The notes: generated by a model from the sequence alone, not told the origin. A stretch of 64,000 nucleotides of DNA from Phytopseudomonas daroniae (GCF_004327285.1 NZ_QJUI01000010.1:161408-225407), one strand, 5' to 3'; shown: positions 1-8,437, counted from the first letter of the stretch. Program-made: numbers and translations.

Positions 1-287
1 AAGGCCAGCTTCACCCAGGGCATTCTTGAAATCGGCTGCATGGCCCATGCCCGGCGCAAGTTCTTCGACCTGCATGCGGCCCAACAAGAGCGCGTTGGCC
101 GAACACGCGCTGCAGGCTATATGAGATCGAACGGCAGGCCAACAGGAGCCTGATCCAGTCGGGCGGACTCAATGGGCAGGATCCGTATGCGTATCTCAAG
201 GATGTACTGACGCGTTTGCCAACGCGGAAGAACAGCGCCTTGGCTGAACTGCTGCCGCATAAATGGGCGCCTGCCGATAAGGGGTGA
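1..287 (+). pseudogene. IS66-family transposase (TnpC) 3' remnant
   Basis: This is the broken C-terminal end of an IS66-type transposase that runs in from the left edge. The first frame reads GCMAHARRKFFDLHAA, the conserved IS66 block around the last catalytic region. A one-base shift near position 85 moves the reading to ANKSALAEHALQAI and a stop. The typical tail, DPYAYLKDVLTRLPT followed by ELLPHKWAP, resumes further on and stops at 287. A large internal piece of the transposase is missing between the two blocks. The copy cannot encode an active enzyme and is a scar of past transposition at the island edge. Confidence 0.85.
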
Positions 288-416
288 TGGGCGGACGGTT
301 ACGGCTGATGCAGCACCATCTGCGATCAGGTGGTGGAGTGCTGCGACGTAGCTAGGACTATGGCACTCTCAGGCAACTACTGACGCACGAAGACGGAGAA
401 GCAGGCCAGCGAGGGC

Positions 417-1262
417 TCAAGCGTCTTCGTTATGCTTGACGCGATACTTGACGAAGGCGATGTACTTTGCAAAGCCAAAGTTGATGATCGGCTTGCGTGC
501 TGAGCCGGCAAGCCATCCCATGGCGAGAAAATAGGCGCCCTCAAGCTGATCCAAACTGTTGAGACGGAACGCCTTCAGCATATCCGCCTCAAGGTGTTCA
601 TCTCTGACCAGTAGGCTTGGTTCGGTGCGGTAATCACCACAGTTGAGCCAAGTCTCCCCTTCCTTCCGGTTGACGTTGGTGACCAACCCCCAGAACAAGC
701 GAACCGTCCCTAGGTCGATGTCAGCAAGCTGTCGCTGATGGGAGAGCAACTTACGGACTTCCCCTTCCAAAGCGACTCGACCGCCGTCAGTCGTGATCCG
801 GATCGAAACATCATCCTCTGGGTAGTCGGGATTCTTGATCAGGCACGACAGGATCTGCCGGAGTGATTTGTTGATCGGGTAGTCTGCAGCGTTTGCGTAT
901 TTCCGCTGTAGCACGCCCCATGGAGAATCGACTGGCTGCCGCTCTCTGGGCTCTGGAACCAAGATTTCTTGGGGCTTACGCTTATCTAGGTCGACATTGA
1001 TGCACGTGGTGTCTGTACCTTCCTCTGGCTCAGCCCCTTCATCATCAACGACCAGTACCACCGTTTTGATCTGGCAACCCTCTAGGTGGTGTGCAGCGAA
1101 GCAAGCAACACGTTCCCGGCCACCGCTGAATGAACCTCTGACGAACCAGGCGCTGGCCTTGCACTCTGAGCACTCGATGTTACCCGCGTATTTCTCGACA
1201 TCCTGCTGGTACTGAAACGGACTTATAGGGCCCAGATCCGTTCGGTAAGTGACAGACTGCAT
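417..1262 (-). CDS. Hypothetical protein with N-terminal zinc-finger-like motif
   Basis: I do not recognise this 281-residue protein. Its N-terminus carries CSEC (about residues 32-35) followed by a second Cys and a HHLEGC block about 20-30 residues later, so a small zinc-binding fold is plausible. The middle is acidic and the C-terminal half looks like a compact globular domain with the motif LFWGLVTNV. There is no signal peptide or membrane segment. A GGAAG ribosome site lies about six bases before the ATG. It is divergent from the WYL regulator at 1651 and sits beside the IS66 scar, so it is accessory DNA. A DNA- or RNA-binding role would be a guess. Confidence 0.6.
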   Translation of the reverse strand: MQSVTYRTDLGPISPFQYQQDVEKYAGNIECSECKASAWFVRGSFSGGRERVACFAAHHLEGCQIKTVVLVVDDEGAEPEEGTDTTCINVDLDKRKPQEILVPEPRERQPVDSPWGVLQRKYANAADYPINKSLRQILSCLIKNPDYPEDDVSIRITTDGGRVALEGEVRKLLSHQRQLADIDLGTVRLFWGLVTNVNRKEGETWLNCGDYRTEPSLLVRDEHLEADMLKAFRLNSLDQLEGAYFLAMGWLAGSARKPIINFGFAKYIAFVKYRVKHNEDA

Positions 1263-1650
1263 GGATTCTTCCGCCCCTACTGACCTTTAATTAGCTGATT
1301 TCAAAGCCAACCTATCTCGCGATATTCTGCCCAAGCCACATCAATCCTGAGGATGACAACTGGACAGCAAAATCAGATGGCATTGAGGTGCGTCTAAGAG
1401 CATACATTTCGTCCGAGCAAGGTGTTGTTAATCGTGTATGACGCACGACATCCGAAACACCAGATGCTCCCCCCTCTAGAGGCGAAAACACGAAGCTTTC
1501 TGCAAGAGACAGCACTGCCACCCTGGCTCTACGGAAATGAAGGCTGCGCAGCGACCTCACTTGAGCAACAGATCAACGATATGTAATCTCAAAAGACGCA
1601 TCCAGAGTGTTTACATGTACAGGTAAATTTTTCGCGCAGGTGGAGTGGCT
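1263..1650. other. Intergenic region between divergent genes
   Basis: This stretch separates the hypothetical gene on the minus strand from the WYL regulator on the plus strand. It has lower GC than its surroundings. An 82-codon minus-strand open frame (1312-1560) has no recognisable motif or ribosome site and I do not count it as a gene. The right end holds the palindrome described separately at 1610-1627. Confidence 0.5.
1610..1627. promoter_or_regulatory. Palindromic operator upstream of the WYL regulator
   Basis: TTTACATGTACAGGTAAA is an 18-bp inverted repeat in which eight of nine base pairs are symmetric. It lies 23 bp before the ATG of the WYL-family regulator. WYL regulators of the BrxR/CapW group are known to bind inverted repeats in front of their own genes, so autoregulation is the natural inference. 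Confidence 0.6.
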
Positions 1651-2526
1651 ATGAAACGCAAGCAATCGATCAAATCCGTGCGCTGGGACTTGGCGCTTCG
1701 CTACCGCCTGATCGAAACAGTAGCTTGGTGGGAGGGCCGCCTGACCACTAATCACTTGATGCAGAGCTTTGGAATCAGCCGCCAACAGGCCTCCAAGGAC
1801 ATCAATACCTACATCGCAGAGCATGCGCCGAAGAACCTGGAATATGACAAGCATTTGAAGGGGTATGTGCCCAGCAAACAGTTCAAACCGCTTTTCATCG
1901 ACGACAGCGCTAGCGCCTATCTTCATCTGCTGAACCAGAATCACGAGCGCGCACCTCACATCGAGGGCCTGGCTCTCGCCTACACGCATACCGAGGTGCT
2001 GGGTGTACCGGATCGTTCGGTACGTCCTGAGGTTTTGCGGCCACTGCTCAAGGCCTGCCGAGATAACCTGCGCCTGGAGTGCGATTACGTTTCCTTTAGC
2101 ACCCCTGAGGGCGAAACGCGCCTGATAGCTCCACATACACTGATCTACACAGGCATACGCTGGCACGTACGCGCCTACTGCGAGAAAAACCGTGACTACC
2201 GGGACTTTGTGCTCAGTCGCTTCAGGGACACTCCAGAACTGATGGACGACAGATCCGAGCAAGGCCGCGAACACGATAATGATTGGGAAACACGGGTTTC
2301 AGTCATTATCACTCCAGACTCTAGGCTCGAACCACAGCAGCGCTCGATCATCGAAGCCGACTATGGAATGCAAGATGGGCAGCTCGTTATCGAGACCCGC
2401 GGCCCGCTGGTGCAATACGTGCTGCAGCGCTATCAGATAGACCCCACTAAGGTGCATACCAAGGCTATTGCTCAGCAGATCGTGGTAGGCAATTTAGATG
2501 GATTGCGAGACTGGCTTTACCACTGA
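1651..2526 (+). CDS. WYL-domain transcriptional regulator (BrxR/CapW-like)
   Basis: This is a 291-residue regulator with an N-terminal winged helix (about residues 10-75, with SFGISRQQASKDINTY as recognition helix) and a central WYL domain. The WYL signature is visible as HTLIYTGIRWHVRAYC, followed by a FVLSRF strand. A C-terminal extension follows. The same layout is found in BrxR and CapW, repressors that control phage-defence genes. I chose the ATG at 1651 over a GTG six bases upstream because AGGTGGAG is correctly spaced from the ATG. A strong palindrome precedes the gene. No complete defence operon follows, so it may be an orphan left from one, or it may control the neighbouring small genes. 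Confidence 0.85.
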   Translation: MKRKQSIKSVRWDLALRYRLIETVAWWEGRLTTNHLMQSFGISRQQASKDINTYIAEHAPKNLEYDKHLKGYVPSKQFKPLFIDDSASAYLHLLNQNHERAPHIEGLALAYTHTEVLGVPDRSVRPEVLRPLLKACRDNLRLECDYVSFSTPEGETRLIAPHTLIYTGIRWHVRAYCEKNRDYRDFVLSRFRDTPELMDDRSEQGREHDNDWETRVSVIITPDSRLEPQQRSIIEADYGMQDGQLVIETRGPLVQYVLQRYQIDPTKVHTKAIAQQIVVGNLDGLRDWLYH

Positions 2527-2805
2527 TAAGGATCTGCCTCTCGCTGGATCTACCCCTCTCAAATCGAAGCCCTTCGTAGCGAATTCATCGACCCGAGGGG
2601 CGATAAACCCAATGAAATTAAAAGTTACGATGCTTGATCGCTTACTTGTACGCCTACTTGATCGGTAGCAGCACCTTCAAGCACCTAACTCGCCCAGGTT
2701 CACGTGATCCAACTCGATTCAAAAAATCTTCAGACCTGTATTACCTAAGGGAAGACGGGCAGCTATCGCCCTCTTCAGCCCTTCCCTACGTATGGAGTCT
2801 GAACG

Positions 2806-3138
2806 ATGTCGATCCACTGTCCTTTCTGCAATTCCGAACGTGTCCGAACACGCAATATCGCCCGCAAGGTGGGCGGGGCTGCTGGCGCTGCGGGTGGTGC
2901 GGCGACGGGCGCTGCCAATGCGGTGGTTGGTGCACGCAGCGGTGCGGCCATAGGCGCCGTCGCCGGGCCGGTGGGTATCGCGCTGGGCGGTCTGGCGGGC
3001 GCCATTCTTGGCGGCTTGGCCGGGGGCGCCGTGGGCAGTCTGGCGGGTGCCCGGCTCGGTGAGGAGATCGATGCACGGGTGCTCGATAACTTCGAATGCC
3101 AGGCGTGCGGCCATGTGTTTTCCGATTCCGACAGCTGA
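2806..3138 (+). CDS. Small glycine-zipper protein with split zinc ribbon
   Basis: This 110-residue protein starts with CPFC (residues 5-8) and ends with CQAC (about 97-100), two halves of a zinc ribbon. Between them lies a long Gly/Ala-rich stretch with GxxxG spacing (about residues 23-80), typical of glycine-zipper segments that insert in or lie on membranes. The function is unknown. The CxxC pairs at both ends suggest that the chain folds back so the ends bind one zinc. GGAG lies about eight bases before the ATG. It heads the DUF932/YqaJ/RadC group, and a protein with the same end-to-end CxxC plan (7112-7435) closes that group. Confidence 0.7.
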   Translation: MSIHCPFCNSERVRTRNIARKVGGAAGAAGGAATGAANAVVGARSGAAIGAVAGPVGIALGGLAGAILGGLAGGAVGSLAGARLGEEIDARVLDNFECQACGHVFSDSDS

Positions 3139-3243
3139 CGTCTGCTGTGACACGACGTACCCAGCGCCTTCCCTTTTACTCTGATTCTTGTGCTCGGTGC
3201 TGTTGAGCCGAGCGTGGCCAGCCTTGCTGGCAAGGAGACTCTG

Positions 3244-4212
3244 ATGGCTCATCTCATCGAGCAAATGGCTTATGTCGGTTCCACGCCCTGGCATGGCCTC
3301 GGCAATCGACTCACACGAAAACAACCCCTCGAGACCTGGCAACGCGAAGCCGGTATGGACTGGCGGATTCTCGAAAGCCCTGTGCATTTCAAGTCGGACG
3401 CTATCGGGCATCTGGGCGCCATCCACTCGTTCCCCGAGCAGAAAGTTCTGTACCGCTCCGACACCAAGGCGCCGCTGTCGGTGGTCTCGCAGCGCTACCA
3501 GGTGGTGCAGCCTCATGACGTGCTGGAGTTCTACCGGGATCTGACCGAGGTCTCCGGCTACGAGCTGGAGACTGCGGGGGTACTCAAGGGCGGTCGTAAG
3601 TTCTGGGCCCTCGCGCGCACCGGGCAAGGTGCAGCGCTCAAAGGCAACGACCAGGTCAATGGCTACCTGCTACTGGCCACCTCCTGCGACGGCACCCTGG
3701 CTACCACAGCGACGCCAACCACCGTGCGTGTGGTGTGTAACAATACCCTGACCATCGCCCTGGATGGCGCCAGCCGCGCGATCAAGGTGCCGCACAACAC
3801 TCGCTTCGATCCCCTGTCGGTGAAGAAGCAACTCGGCATCGCCGTCTCGCAATGGGACGATTTCATGTACCGCATGCGTGCGCTGGCCGAACGCAAGGTG
3901 CAGTGGCATGAGGCCCTGGGCTTCTTCATGAACGTGTTGTGCGAAACCTCGCCGACCGGCGCCCTGCCGGAAGTACTGCCGAACGAACGCGCCCTGCGCA
4001 AGGTGCAGGAACTGTACGAAGGCCGGGGTCGTGGCTCGAACCTGGAGTCGGCTCGTGGTACCGCCTGGGGACTGCTCAACGCCGTGACCGAGTTCGTCGA
4101 CCACGAGCGGCGTGCACGCAGCACTGAATACCGCCTGGACTCGGCCTGGTTTGGCCAGGGTGCGCAGATCAAGCAACGCGCTCTGGACACCGCCCTGCAA
4201 TTGGTCGCCTGA
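3244..4212 (+). CDS. DUF932 phage/plasmid-related protein
   Basis: This 322-residue protein belongs to the DUF932 family (phage/plasmid-like protein, TIGR03299 type). The N-terminus has the typical MAHLIEQMAYVGSTPWHGLG, then TPTTVRVVCNNTL in the middle and a GTAWGLLNAVTEFVDH block near the end. The biochemical role is not established; genes of this family recur on conjugative elements and phages next to recombination genes. The start at 3244 is chosen over upstream frames because AAGGAG sits seven bases before it and because the family begins there. The following YqaJ-like, RDF-like and RadC-like genes point the same way with short gaps, so they probably form one transcription unit. Confidence 0.85.
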   Translation: MAHLIEQMAYVGSTPWHGLGNRLTRKQPLETWQREAGMDWRILESPVHFKSDAIGHLGAIHSFPEQKVLYRSDTKAPLSVVSQRYQVVQPHDVLEFYRDLTEVSGYELETAGVLKGGRKFWALARTGQGAALKGNDQVNGYLLLATSCDGTLATTATPTTVRVVCNNTLTIALDGASRAIKVPHNTRFDPLSVKKQLGIAVSQWDDFMYRMRALAERKVQWHEALGFFMNVLCETSPTGALPEVLPNERALRKVQELYEGRGRGSNLESARGTAWGLLNAVTEFVDHERRARSTEYRLDSAWFGQGAQIKQRALDTALQLVA

Positions 4213-4290
4213 CCTCTACCCTCCCCACCCCATAACGCCCGATCAGCCTCGCCGCTGATCGGGCGTTTCTATTTCCGCATGGTGAACACG

Positions 4291-5292
4291 ATGAAAGCGA
4301 CTGCGTTGAGCAGCACCGGCAAGACTCGCCCGGCGCTGCGCCTGATCAGTACTAAGGAACTGCCCCGCGAAGACTGGTTGGCGGTGCGCAAGCAGGGCAT
4401 CGGCAGTTCTGATGCAGGCGCGGCCGTTGGCCTAAATCCCTATAAATCGCAGCTCGAACTATGGATGGAGAAAACCGGTCGCGACACCGCACTGCCGAAG
4501 GCCGATCCGCACGACGAGGAAAGCCCGATGTACTGGGGCAATGTGCTGGAACCGGTCGTGGCCTGGCACTACAGCAAGCGCACCGGCAACAAGGTGCGAC
4601 GCATCAACGCCGTGCTGCAGCATCCAAATCCCGAGTTGCCCTGGATGCTGGCCAATATCGACCGCGAGGTGATCGGTGCCGAGGACGTGCAGATCCTCGA
4701 ATGCAAGACCGCCGGCCTGAACGGGGCACGCCTCTGGCAGGAAGGCGTGCCCGAGTACGTGCAATTGCAGGTGATGCACCAGCTCGCCGTCACCGGCAAG
4801 CAGGCGGCAGACGTGGCGGTTCTGCTCGGCGGCCAGACGCTGGAGATCCATCGCATCGTTCGGGACGAGCAGATGATCGCCCGCCTGATCGAGCTGGAGC
4901 GCCGTTTCTGGCACTACGTCGAAACCGATACACCACCACCGGCTGATGGCAGTGCTTCTGCTGAATTGGCGCTGCGTTGCCTCTATCCCCAGGACAGCGG
5001 CCAGACGCTAGACCTCAGCGGTAATGCTGGCCTGGCAGCAGCCTTCCTGGAATTGAAGGCGGTACGCCAGTCGATTGCCGAGAAAGAAAATCGCGAAGCC
5101 GAACTCAAGCAGCGCCTGCAGCAGGCCATGGGCGATGCCACTCGTGCGGCGTTCTCCGGCGGCAGCATCACCTGGAAGAAAGCCAAGGACAGCGTAACCC
5201 TCGATGTGGTGCGCCTACTCGAGGACAAGCCCTATCTCCAGGCGAAATACCCGCTGCTGAAACCCGGCTCACGCCGCTTCCTGATCAACTGA
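4291..5292 (+). CDS. YqaJ-family viral recombinase/exonuclease
   Basis: This 333-residue protein shows the YqaJ (lambda-exonuclease-like, PD-(D/E)XK) fold. GIGSSDAGAAVGLNPYKS near residue 45 is the family start block, and the catalytic D...ECK triad appears around EDVQILECKTA. The C-terminal third is a coiled coil (KAVRQSIAEKENREAELKQRL) followed by a short module typical of long YqaJ versions. The expected activity is 5'-3' digestion of duplex DNA to make single strands for annealing recombination. The nuclease residues look intact. Start: the ATG at 4291 has GGTGA upstream; an in-frame ATG at 4279 is the alternative. No RecT/Bet-type annealing protein is recognisable beside it. Confidence 0.85.
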   Translation: MKATALSSTGKTRPALRLISTKELPREDWLAVRKQGIGSSDAGAAVGLNPYKSQLELWMEKTGRDTALPKADPHDEESPMYWGNVLEPVVAWHYSKRTGNKVRRINAVLQHPNPELPWMLANIDREVIGAEDVQILECKTAGLNGARLWQEGVPEYVQLQVMHQLAVTGKQAADVAVLLGGQTLEIHRIVRDEQMIARLIELERRFWHYVETDTPPPADGSASAELALRCLYPQDSGQTLDLSGNAGLAAAFLELKAVRQSIAEKENREAELKQRLQQAMGDATRAAFSGGSITWKKAKDSVTLDVVRLLEDKPYLQAKYPLLKPGSRRFLIN

Positions 5293-5372
5293 TTTCCCAA
5301 TTCCCTCCCCCTTGGCCAGCACCCGCAGTTCGCACTGCTGGGCTGGCTTTTTTCGTTTCCAGGAGAACCACC

Positions 5373-6317
5373 ATGCTGAAAGGCCTGGCAATCACCCCGC
5401 CCGTGCTGGGGCGCATCTCCATCGGCAGGGTCGTCGAGAAGAACGGCAAGCGCCTGCCGGAGAAAGACGACCAGTTCACCATCACCTCCCAGGTGCAGAG
5501 CAAGGATGGATGGCTGCTGCACCCGCTCAACGACGAGCTGCGCAAATCCCAGGGAGACAAGCTGCGCAGCATCCCGATTCGCCTGCTGTTCAACGAACCG
5601 GAGCTGAACTTCCGCGCCGACTACACCCTGTTCGACCGGCAGACCGGGCGCCCGCTGTGTGTCGGCAACGGCGAGACCTGCAAGCGCCTGGGCAAGGACG
5701 GTATTCAGTCACTGCCCTGCCCCTCGCCGGATGCCTGCTCGCTGGCCAAGGGCAATGCCTGTAAACCCTACGGTCGGCTCAACGTCGTGATTGGCGACGA
5801 CGATCCACTGGGCAGCTTCGTGTTCCGCACCACTGGCTTCAACAGCATCCGCACCCTGGCGGCACGCCTGCTGTACTACCGAGCCCTTTCCGGCAACCGG
5901 CTGGCCTGTCTGCCGCTGGAACTGCGCCTGCGCGGCAAGTCCACCCGGCAGAGCCACGGCACACCGATCTTCTACGTCGATATCACCTTCAGAAGTGGCA
6001 TAGGCATGGAAGCGGCGTTGCTCGCCGCCAGGCAGCTCGATGAAGAACGGCAAGCCGCTGGTTTCGACCAGGTCGCGCTGGACGCCGCCGCACGACAAGG
6101 ACTCGGCAACGGCGCCTTCGAGGACAGCGTGGAAGACAGCGGCGCCATCACCGAAGAGTTCTTCCCGCCCCAGGACGATTCACCCCGCCAACCGGACACA
6201 GCGGCGACGGCCAGCCCCACCCTGGCCGCCAAGCTGGAAGCCCAGGCGCAGCGACACGCTACCCCGCCATCCTCCACCGAACGCAAACCCGCGCCCCAGC
6301 GCGCCAAACGCGCATGA
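5373..6317 (+). CDS. Putative recombination directionality factor-like / metal-binding protein
   Basis: This 314-residue protein resembles the family usually labelled 'hydrolase or metal-binding protein' or recombination directionality factor on Pseudomonas integrative elements. It has a compact N-terminal two-thirds (about residues 1-220) with several conserved Cys (CVGNGETC, CPSPDAC, KGNACK) that could bind metal. The tail is disordered, rich in Pro, Ala and Ser and basic at the very end. AGGAG lies upstream of the ATG. It lies between the YqaJ and RadC-like genes in the same direction. The family assignment is from memory of context and motifs; the activity is not proven. Confidence 0.65.
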   Translation: MLKGLAITPPVLGRISIGRVVEKNGKRLPEKDDQFTITSQVQSKDGWLLHPLNDELRKSQGDKLRSIPIRLLFNEPELNFRADYTLFDRQTGRPLCVGNGETCKRLGKDGIQSLPCPSPDACSLAKGNACKPYGRLNVVIGDDDPLGSFVFRTTGFNSIRTLAARLLYYRALSGNRLACLPLELRLRGKSTRQSHGTPIFYVDITFRSGIGMEAALLAARQLDEERQAAGFDQVALDAAARQGLGNGAFEDSVEDSGAITEEFFPPQDDSPRQPDTAATASPTLAAKLEAQAQRHATPPSSTERKPAPQRAKRA

Positions 6318-6335
6318 CTCTCCAGGAGCCCTTCC

Positions 6336-6833
6336 ATGAAATTCCACAAGTTGAAAGCCGGCGAAATCGCCGGCAGCTATGTCGTCGAATCGCCCGTCAC
6401 CGAGGCCGATATCCTGCGCATGGCGCAGCAACTGGCAACCAGCCGCCTGGCTCGCGGTCGCGCCTTGACCGAGCCCGCCCAGGTCTTCGCCCACCTGCAG
6501 ATCCTCCTGCAGCAGCAACCGCACGAGATCTTCGCCCTGCTTTTGCTCGACAGCAAACACCGGGTCATCGGCTTTCACGAAGTCTTTCGCGGCACGCTCG
6601 ATTCAGCCTGCGTGTATCCGCGGGAAGTGGTGAAAATCGCCCTGGAACACAACGCGGCTGCCGCGATCCTGGTGCACAACCACCCTTCCGGCGACCCCGA
6701 GCCCAGCCAAGCCGACCTCACCCTTACCCGATCCCTGAAGAGTGCGCTCGCCCTGGTGGGCACCCGCACCCTGGATCACATCATCGTCGGCCACGAAGGC
6801 TGCGCATCCCTCGCCCAACTGGGTCATCTGTAA
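6336..6833 (+). CDS. RadC-like JAB/MPN-domain protein
   Basis: This 165-residue protein is a RadC-family JAB1/MPN domain protein. The metal-binding signature HNHPSGDPEPSQAD is complete (about residues 110-123), and the upstream Glu is in HEVFRGTLDS. It lacks the N-terminal helix-hairpin-helix part of chromosomal RadC, as is usual for the short forms on islands and plasmids. The role of these short proteins is unknown; a link to DNA repair is by name only. A ribosome site (AGGAG) precedes the ATG, and the gene follows the RDF-like gene by 18 bp. Confidence 0.9.
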   Translation: MKFHKLKAGEIAGSYVVESPVTEADILRMAQQLATSRLARGRALTEPAQVFAHLQILLQQQPHEIFALLLLDSKHRVIGFHEVFRGTLDSACVYPREVVKIALEHNAAAAILVHNHPSGDPEPSQADLTLTRSLKSALALVGTRTLDHIIVGHEGCASLAQLGHL

Positions 6834-6844
6834 GGAGAACGACC

Positions 6845-7033
6845 ATGACCGCATTGCGCTTCATTGGCCTGCTGTTCGTATTCATAGGTGTACTGGCCAG
6901 TAGCTCGGCGGCTATCGCGCTGCTGGTACTCATGCTGCGTTTCTGGCCAGTTCTGCTGGTCGCCACTCTGGCCTTCGGCCTGTTCGCCTGGCTTCTCAAA
7001 CGAGCCGACGTTCAGATCGTCCGCCAGGCCTGA
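6845..7033 (+). CDS. Small two-helix membrane protein
   Basis: This is a 62-residue protein that is almost entirely hydrophobic. Two membrane segments are visible, about residues 5-27 (FIGLLFVFIGVLASSSAAIALL) and 30-52, followed by a basic tail. AAGGAG lies six bases before the ATG, and the gene starts 11 bp after the RadC-like stop, so it is probably co-transcribed. I do not recognise the family. Confidence 0.65.
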   Translation: MTALRFIGLLFVFIGVLASSSAAIALLVLMLRFWPVLLVATLAFGLFAWLLKRADVQIVRQA

Positions 7034-7111
7034 GAACGAAAAGGCGCTCGTCCGACGCCTGCCCGCGACGTTCCGCGCTATCCCCCTTCGATCCCCTCTG
7101 GAGCGACCACC

Positions 7112-7435
7112 ATGACCATACGGTGCTTGATCTGTAATTCTTCCGTCGTGCTTTCCAAGGATGCCGCCAAGGCATTAGCCCGTCTGATCGGAACCCTGGG
7201 CGGGTTCCTGAACGGTATCCAGCAATCCGCCACCGCTCAGGCCGTGGCGACGCCCCCTAAAGAGAACCATCTGGAGCGCGCCTTCGACTTGATGATCGAC
7301 GGCGTGTCGGGTGCGGCCTCCAACTGGGCCGATACCCAGGACTTCATCCGTGATGTCAGGAAACACCAGTTCATGGAGTACGACTGCCTGTGCCTGCGCT
7401 GCGGTGCAAAGTTCGATGAACAGTCGGATGCCTGA
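7112..7435 (+). CDS. Small protein with terminal CxxC pairs (split zinc ribbon)
   Basis: This 107-residue protein has CLIC at residues 5-8 and CLRC near residue 96, so the two ends could join in one zinc ribbon. The middle has a short hydrophobic/Gly segment (ARLIGTLGGFLNGI) and an amphipathic helical part. There is no signal peptide. GGAG lies upstream of the ATG. It closes the gene group that starts with a similarly built protein at 2806-3138, although the middle parts differ. Function unknown. Confidence 0.65.
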   Translation: MTIRCLICNSSVVLSKDAAKALARLIGTLGGFLNGIQQSATAQAVATPPKENHLERAFDLMIDGVSGAASNWADTQDFIRDVRKHQFMEYDCLCLRCGAKFDEQSDA

Positions 7436-7455
7436 ATCGATTCAGTACAGCGCGC

Positions 7456-7800
7456 TCAATCCTGGCTCAGACGCTCGCTCAGGCGCTCGACCATCTCCAC
7501 GAGCAATTGCCGGTCAGCCTGATCAAGGGGCGTCAGCAGTCGACTGATCCGGCTGGCCTGGTCATCCGGGCGCGGGCTGGCCTCACTGAGCAACTCAGTG
7601 GCTTCGCAGCCGAAGATCGAGGCGAAATCGAACAGGCGAGCGATATTGGGAATGACGATGCCGCGCTCTATGCGTGACACCGCCTCGTTGCCGACGCCCA
7701 ACCGCTCCGCCACTTCTTCTTGGGTCAGCCCAGCACGTATGCGCTGCCTGGCAATGGCACGGCCTACCGCTTCCGCCAGATCTTTTTGATCGCTACTCAT
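7456..7800 (-). CDS. XRE-family helix-turn-helix regulator
   Basis: This 114-residue protein has a Cro/C1-type HTH at about residues 14-68 (GLTQEEVAERLGVGNEAVSRIERG) and a short C-terminal helical region that could dimerise. I place the start at 7800 because AGAGG is spaced correctly there and the HTH then begins near the N-terminus; an upstream extension to 7929 would cover the operator and is unlikely. It is divergent from the secreted-protein gene at 7944. A 37-bp palindrome lies between them, so it probably represses itself and the envelope gene group. Confidence 0.88.
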   Translation of the reverse strand: MSSDQKDLAEAVGRAIARQRIRAGLTQEEVAERLGVGNEAVSRIERGIVIPNIARLFDFASIFGCEATELLSEASPRPDDQASRISRLLTPLDQADRQLLVEMVERLSERLSQD

Positions 7801-7864
7801 GATGACGCCTCTTCCAGTCGACCCGAATGGTTGGGCATCAACTCGTTGACATGAAGGACAGCAG

Positions 7865-7901
7865 AGGTCGACAATCAACTTAAAAGGTTGTTTATCGACC
7901 T
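7865..7901. promoter_or_regulatory. Large inverted repeat, candidate XRE operator
   Basis: The arms AGGTCGACAATCAACTT and, inverted, AGGTCGATAAACAACCT match at 14 of 17 positions around a 3-bp AAA centre. The repeat lies between the divergent XRE gene (start 7800) and the secreted-protein gene (start 7944), the usual place for a bidirectional operator. Confidence 0.65.
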
Positions 7902-7943
7902 TTCTGCATGCCACAACAGCACACAACACAAGGAAGCTTCTGC

Positions 7944-8393
7944 ATGAACGACAAACTCTTGTTGGCTCTGGCGCTCGCCTGGACGCTGACCAACACCGCC
8001 TGGGCCGGAACCTATGAGTGGACTTCGGGATGGGGCCAGGGCGTCGCCGAATACCAGGCCGACGACAGCAATGACAATGCTCTGACCATTTCCTGTCCCG
8101 ACCACGAGGACGGCTATATCAGTGCCTACGCAGACATTGCCGGAAAAGCCTACTCATCCGACCAGGAAGGCGGCTTCGACGTGATCGTCGACGGCATCCA
8201 CTACAGCAACCCCTTCTTCACCGACTGCCGTGCCTGCGCAGCCAACTTCCCAGGCTTCTGGGATGCACTGCGCAAGGCGAACAACCTGCAGATAAACGCC
8301 GAAGGCAAGACGGTCAACTTACCCACTAAAAACATCGGGCAAATACTGCGCCCGCTCGACCACCCGGAAAACAGTTGCACCGCTTCCTGGTAG
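7944..8393 (+). CDS. Secreted hypothetical protein
   Basis: This 149-residue protein has a clear Sec signal peptide (about residues 1-22, ending NTAWA). The mature part has four Cys (SCPD, TDCRAC, NSC) suited to disulfides in the periplasm or outside. I do not recognise a family. AAGGAAG precedes the ATG at 7944; I prefer it to an upstream in-frame ATG at 7908 because the signal peptide then starts at residue 1. It opens a run of envelope genes on the same strand and lies just behind the XRE operator. Confidence 0.65.
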   Translation: MNDKLLLALALAWTLTNTAWAGTYEWTSGWGQGVAEYQADDSNDNALTISCPDHEDGYISAYADIAGKAYSSDQEGGFDVIVDGIHYSNPFFTDCRACAANFPGFWDALRKANNLQINAEGKTVNLPTKNIGQILRPLDHPENSCTASW

Positions 8394-8437
8394 TGACGTG
8401 CACCCCTGCTTTTCCACCATTTACTGGGAGTAATGAA

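Noticed and set aside
1312..1560. 82-codon minus-strand open frame as a gene
   Set aside because: No ribosome site, no motif, and atypical composition; more likely spacer or decayed DNA.
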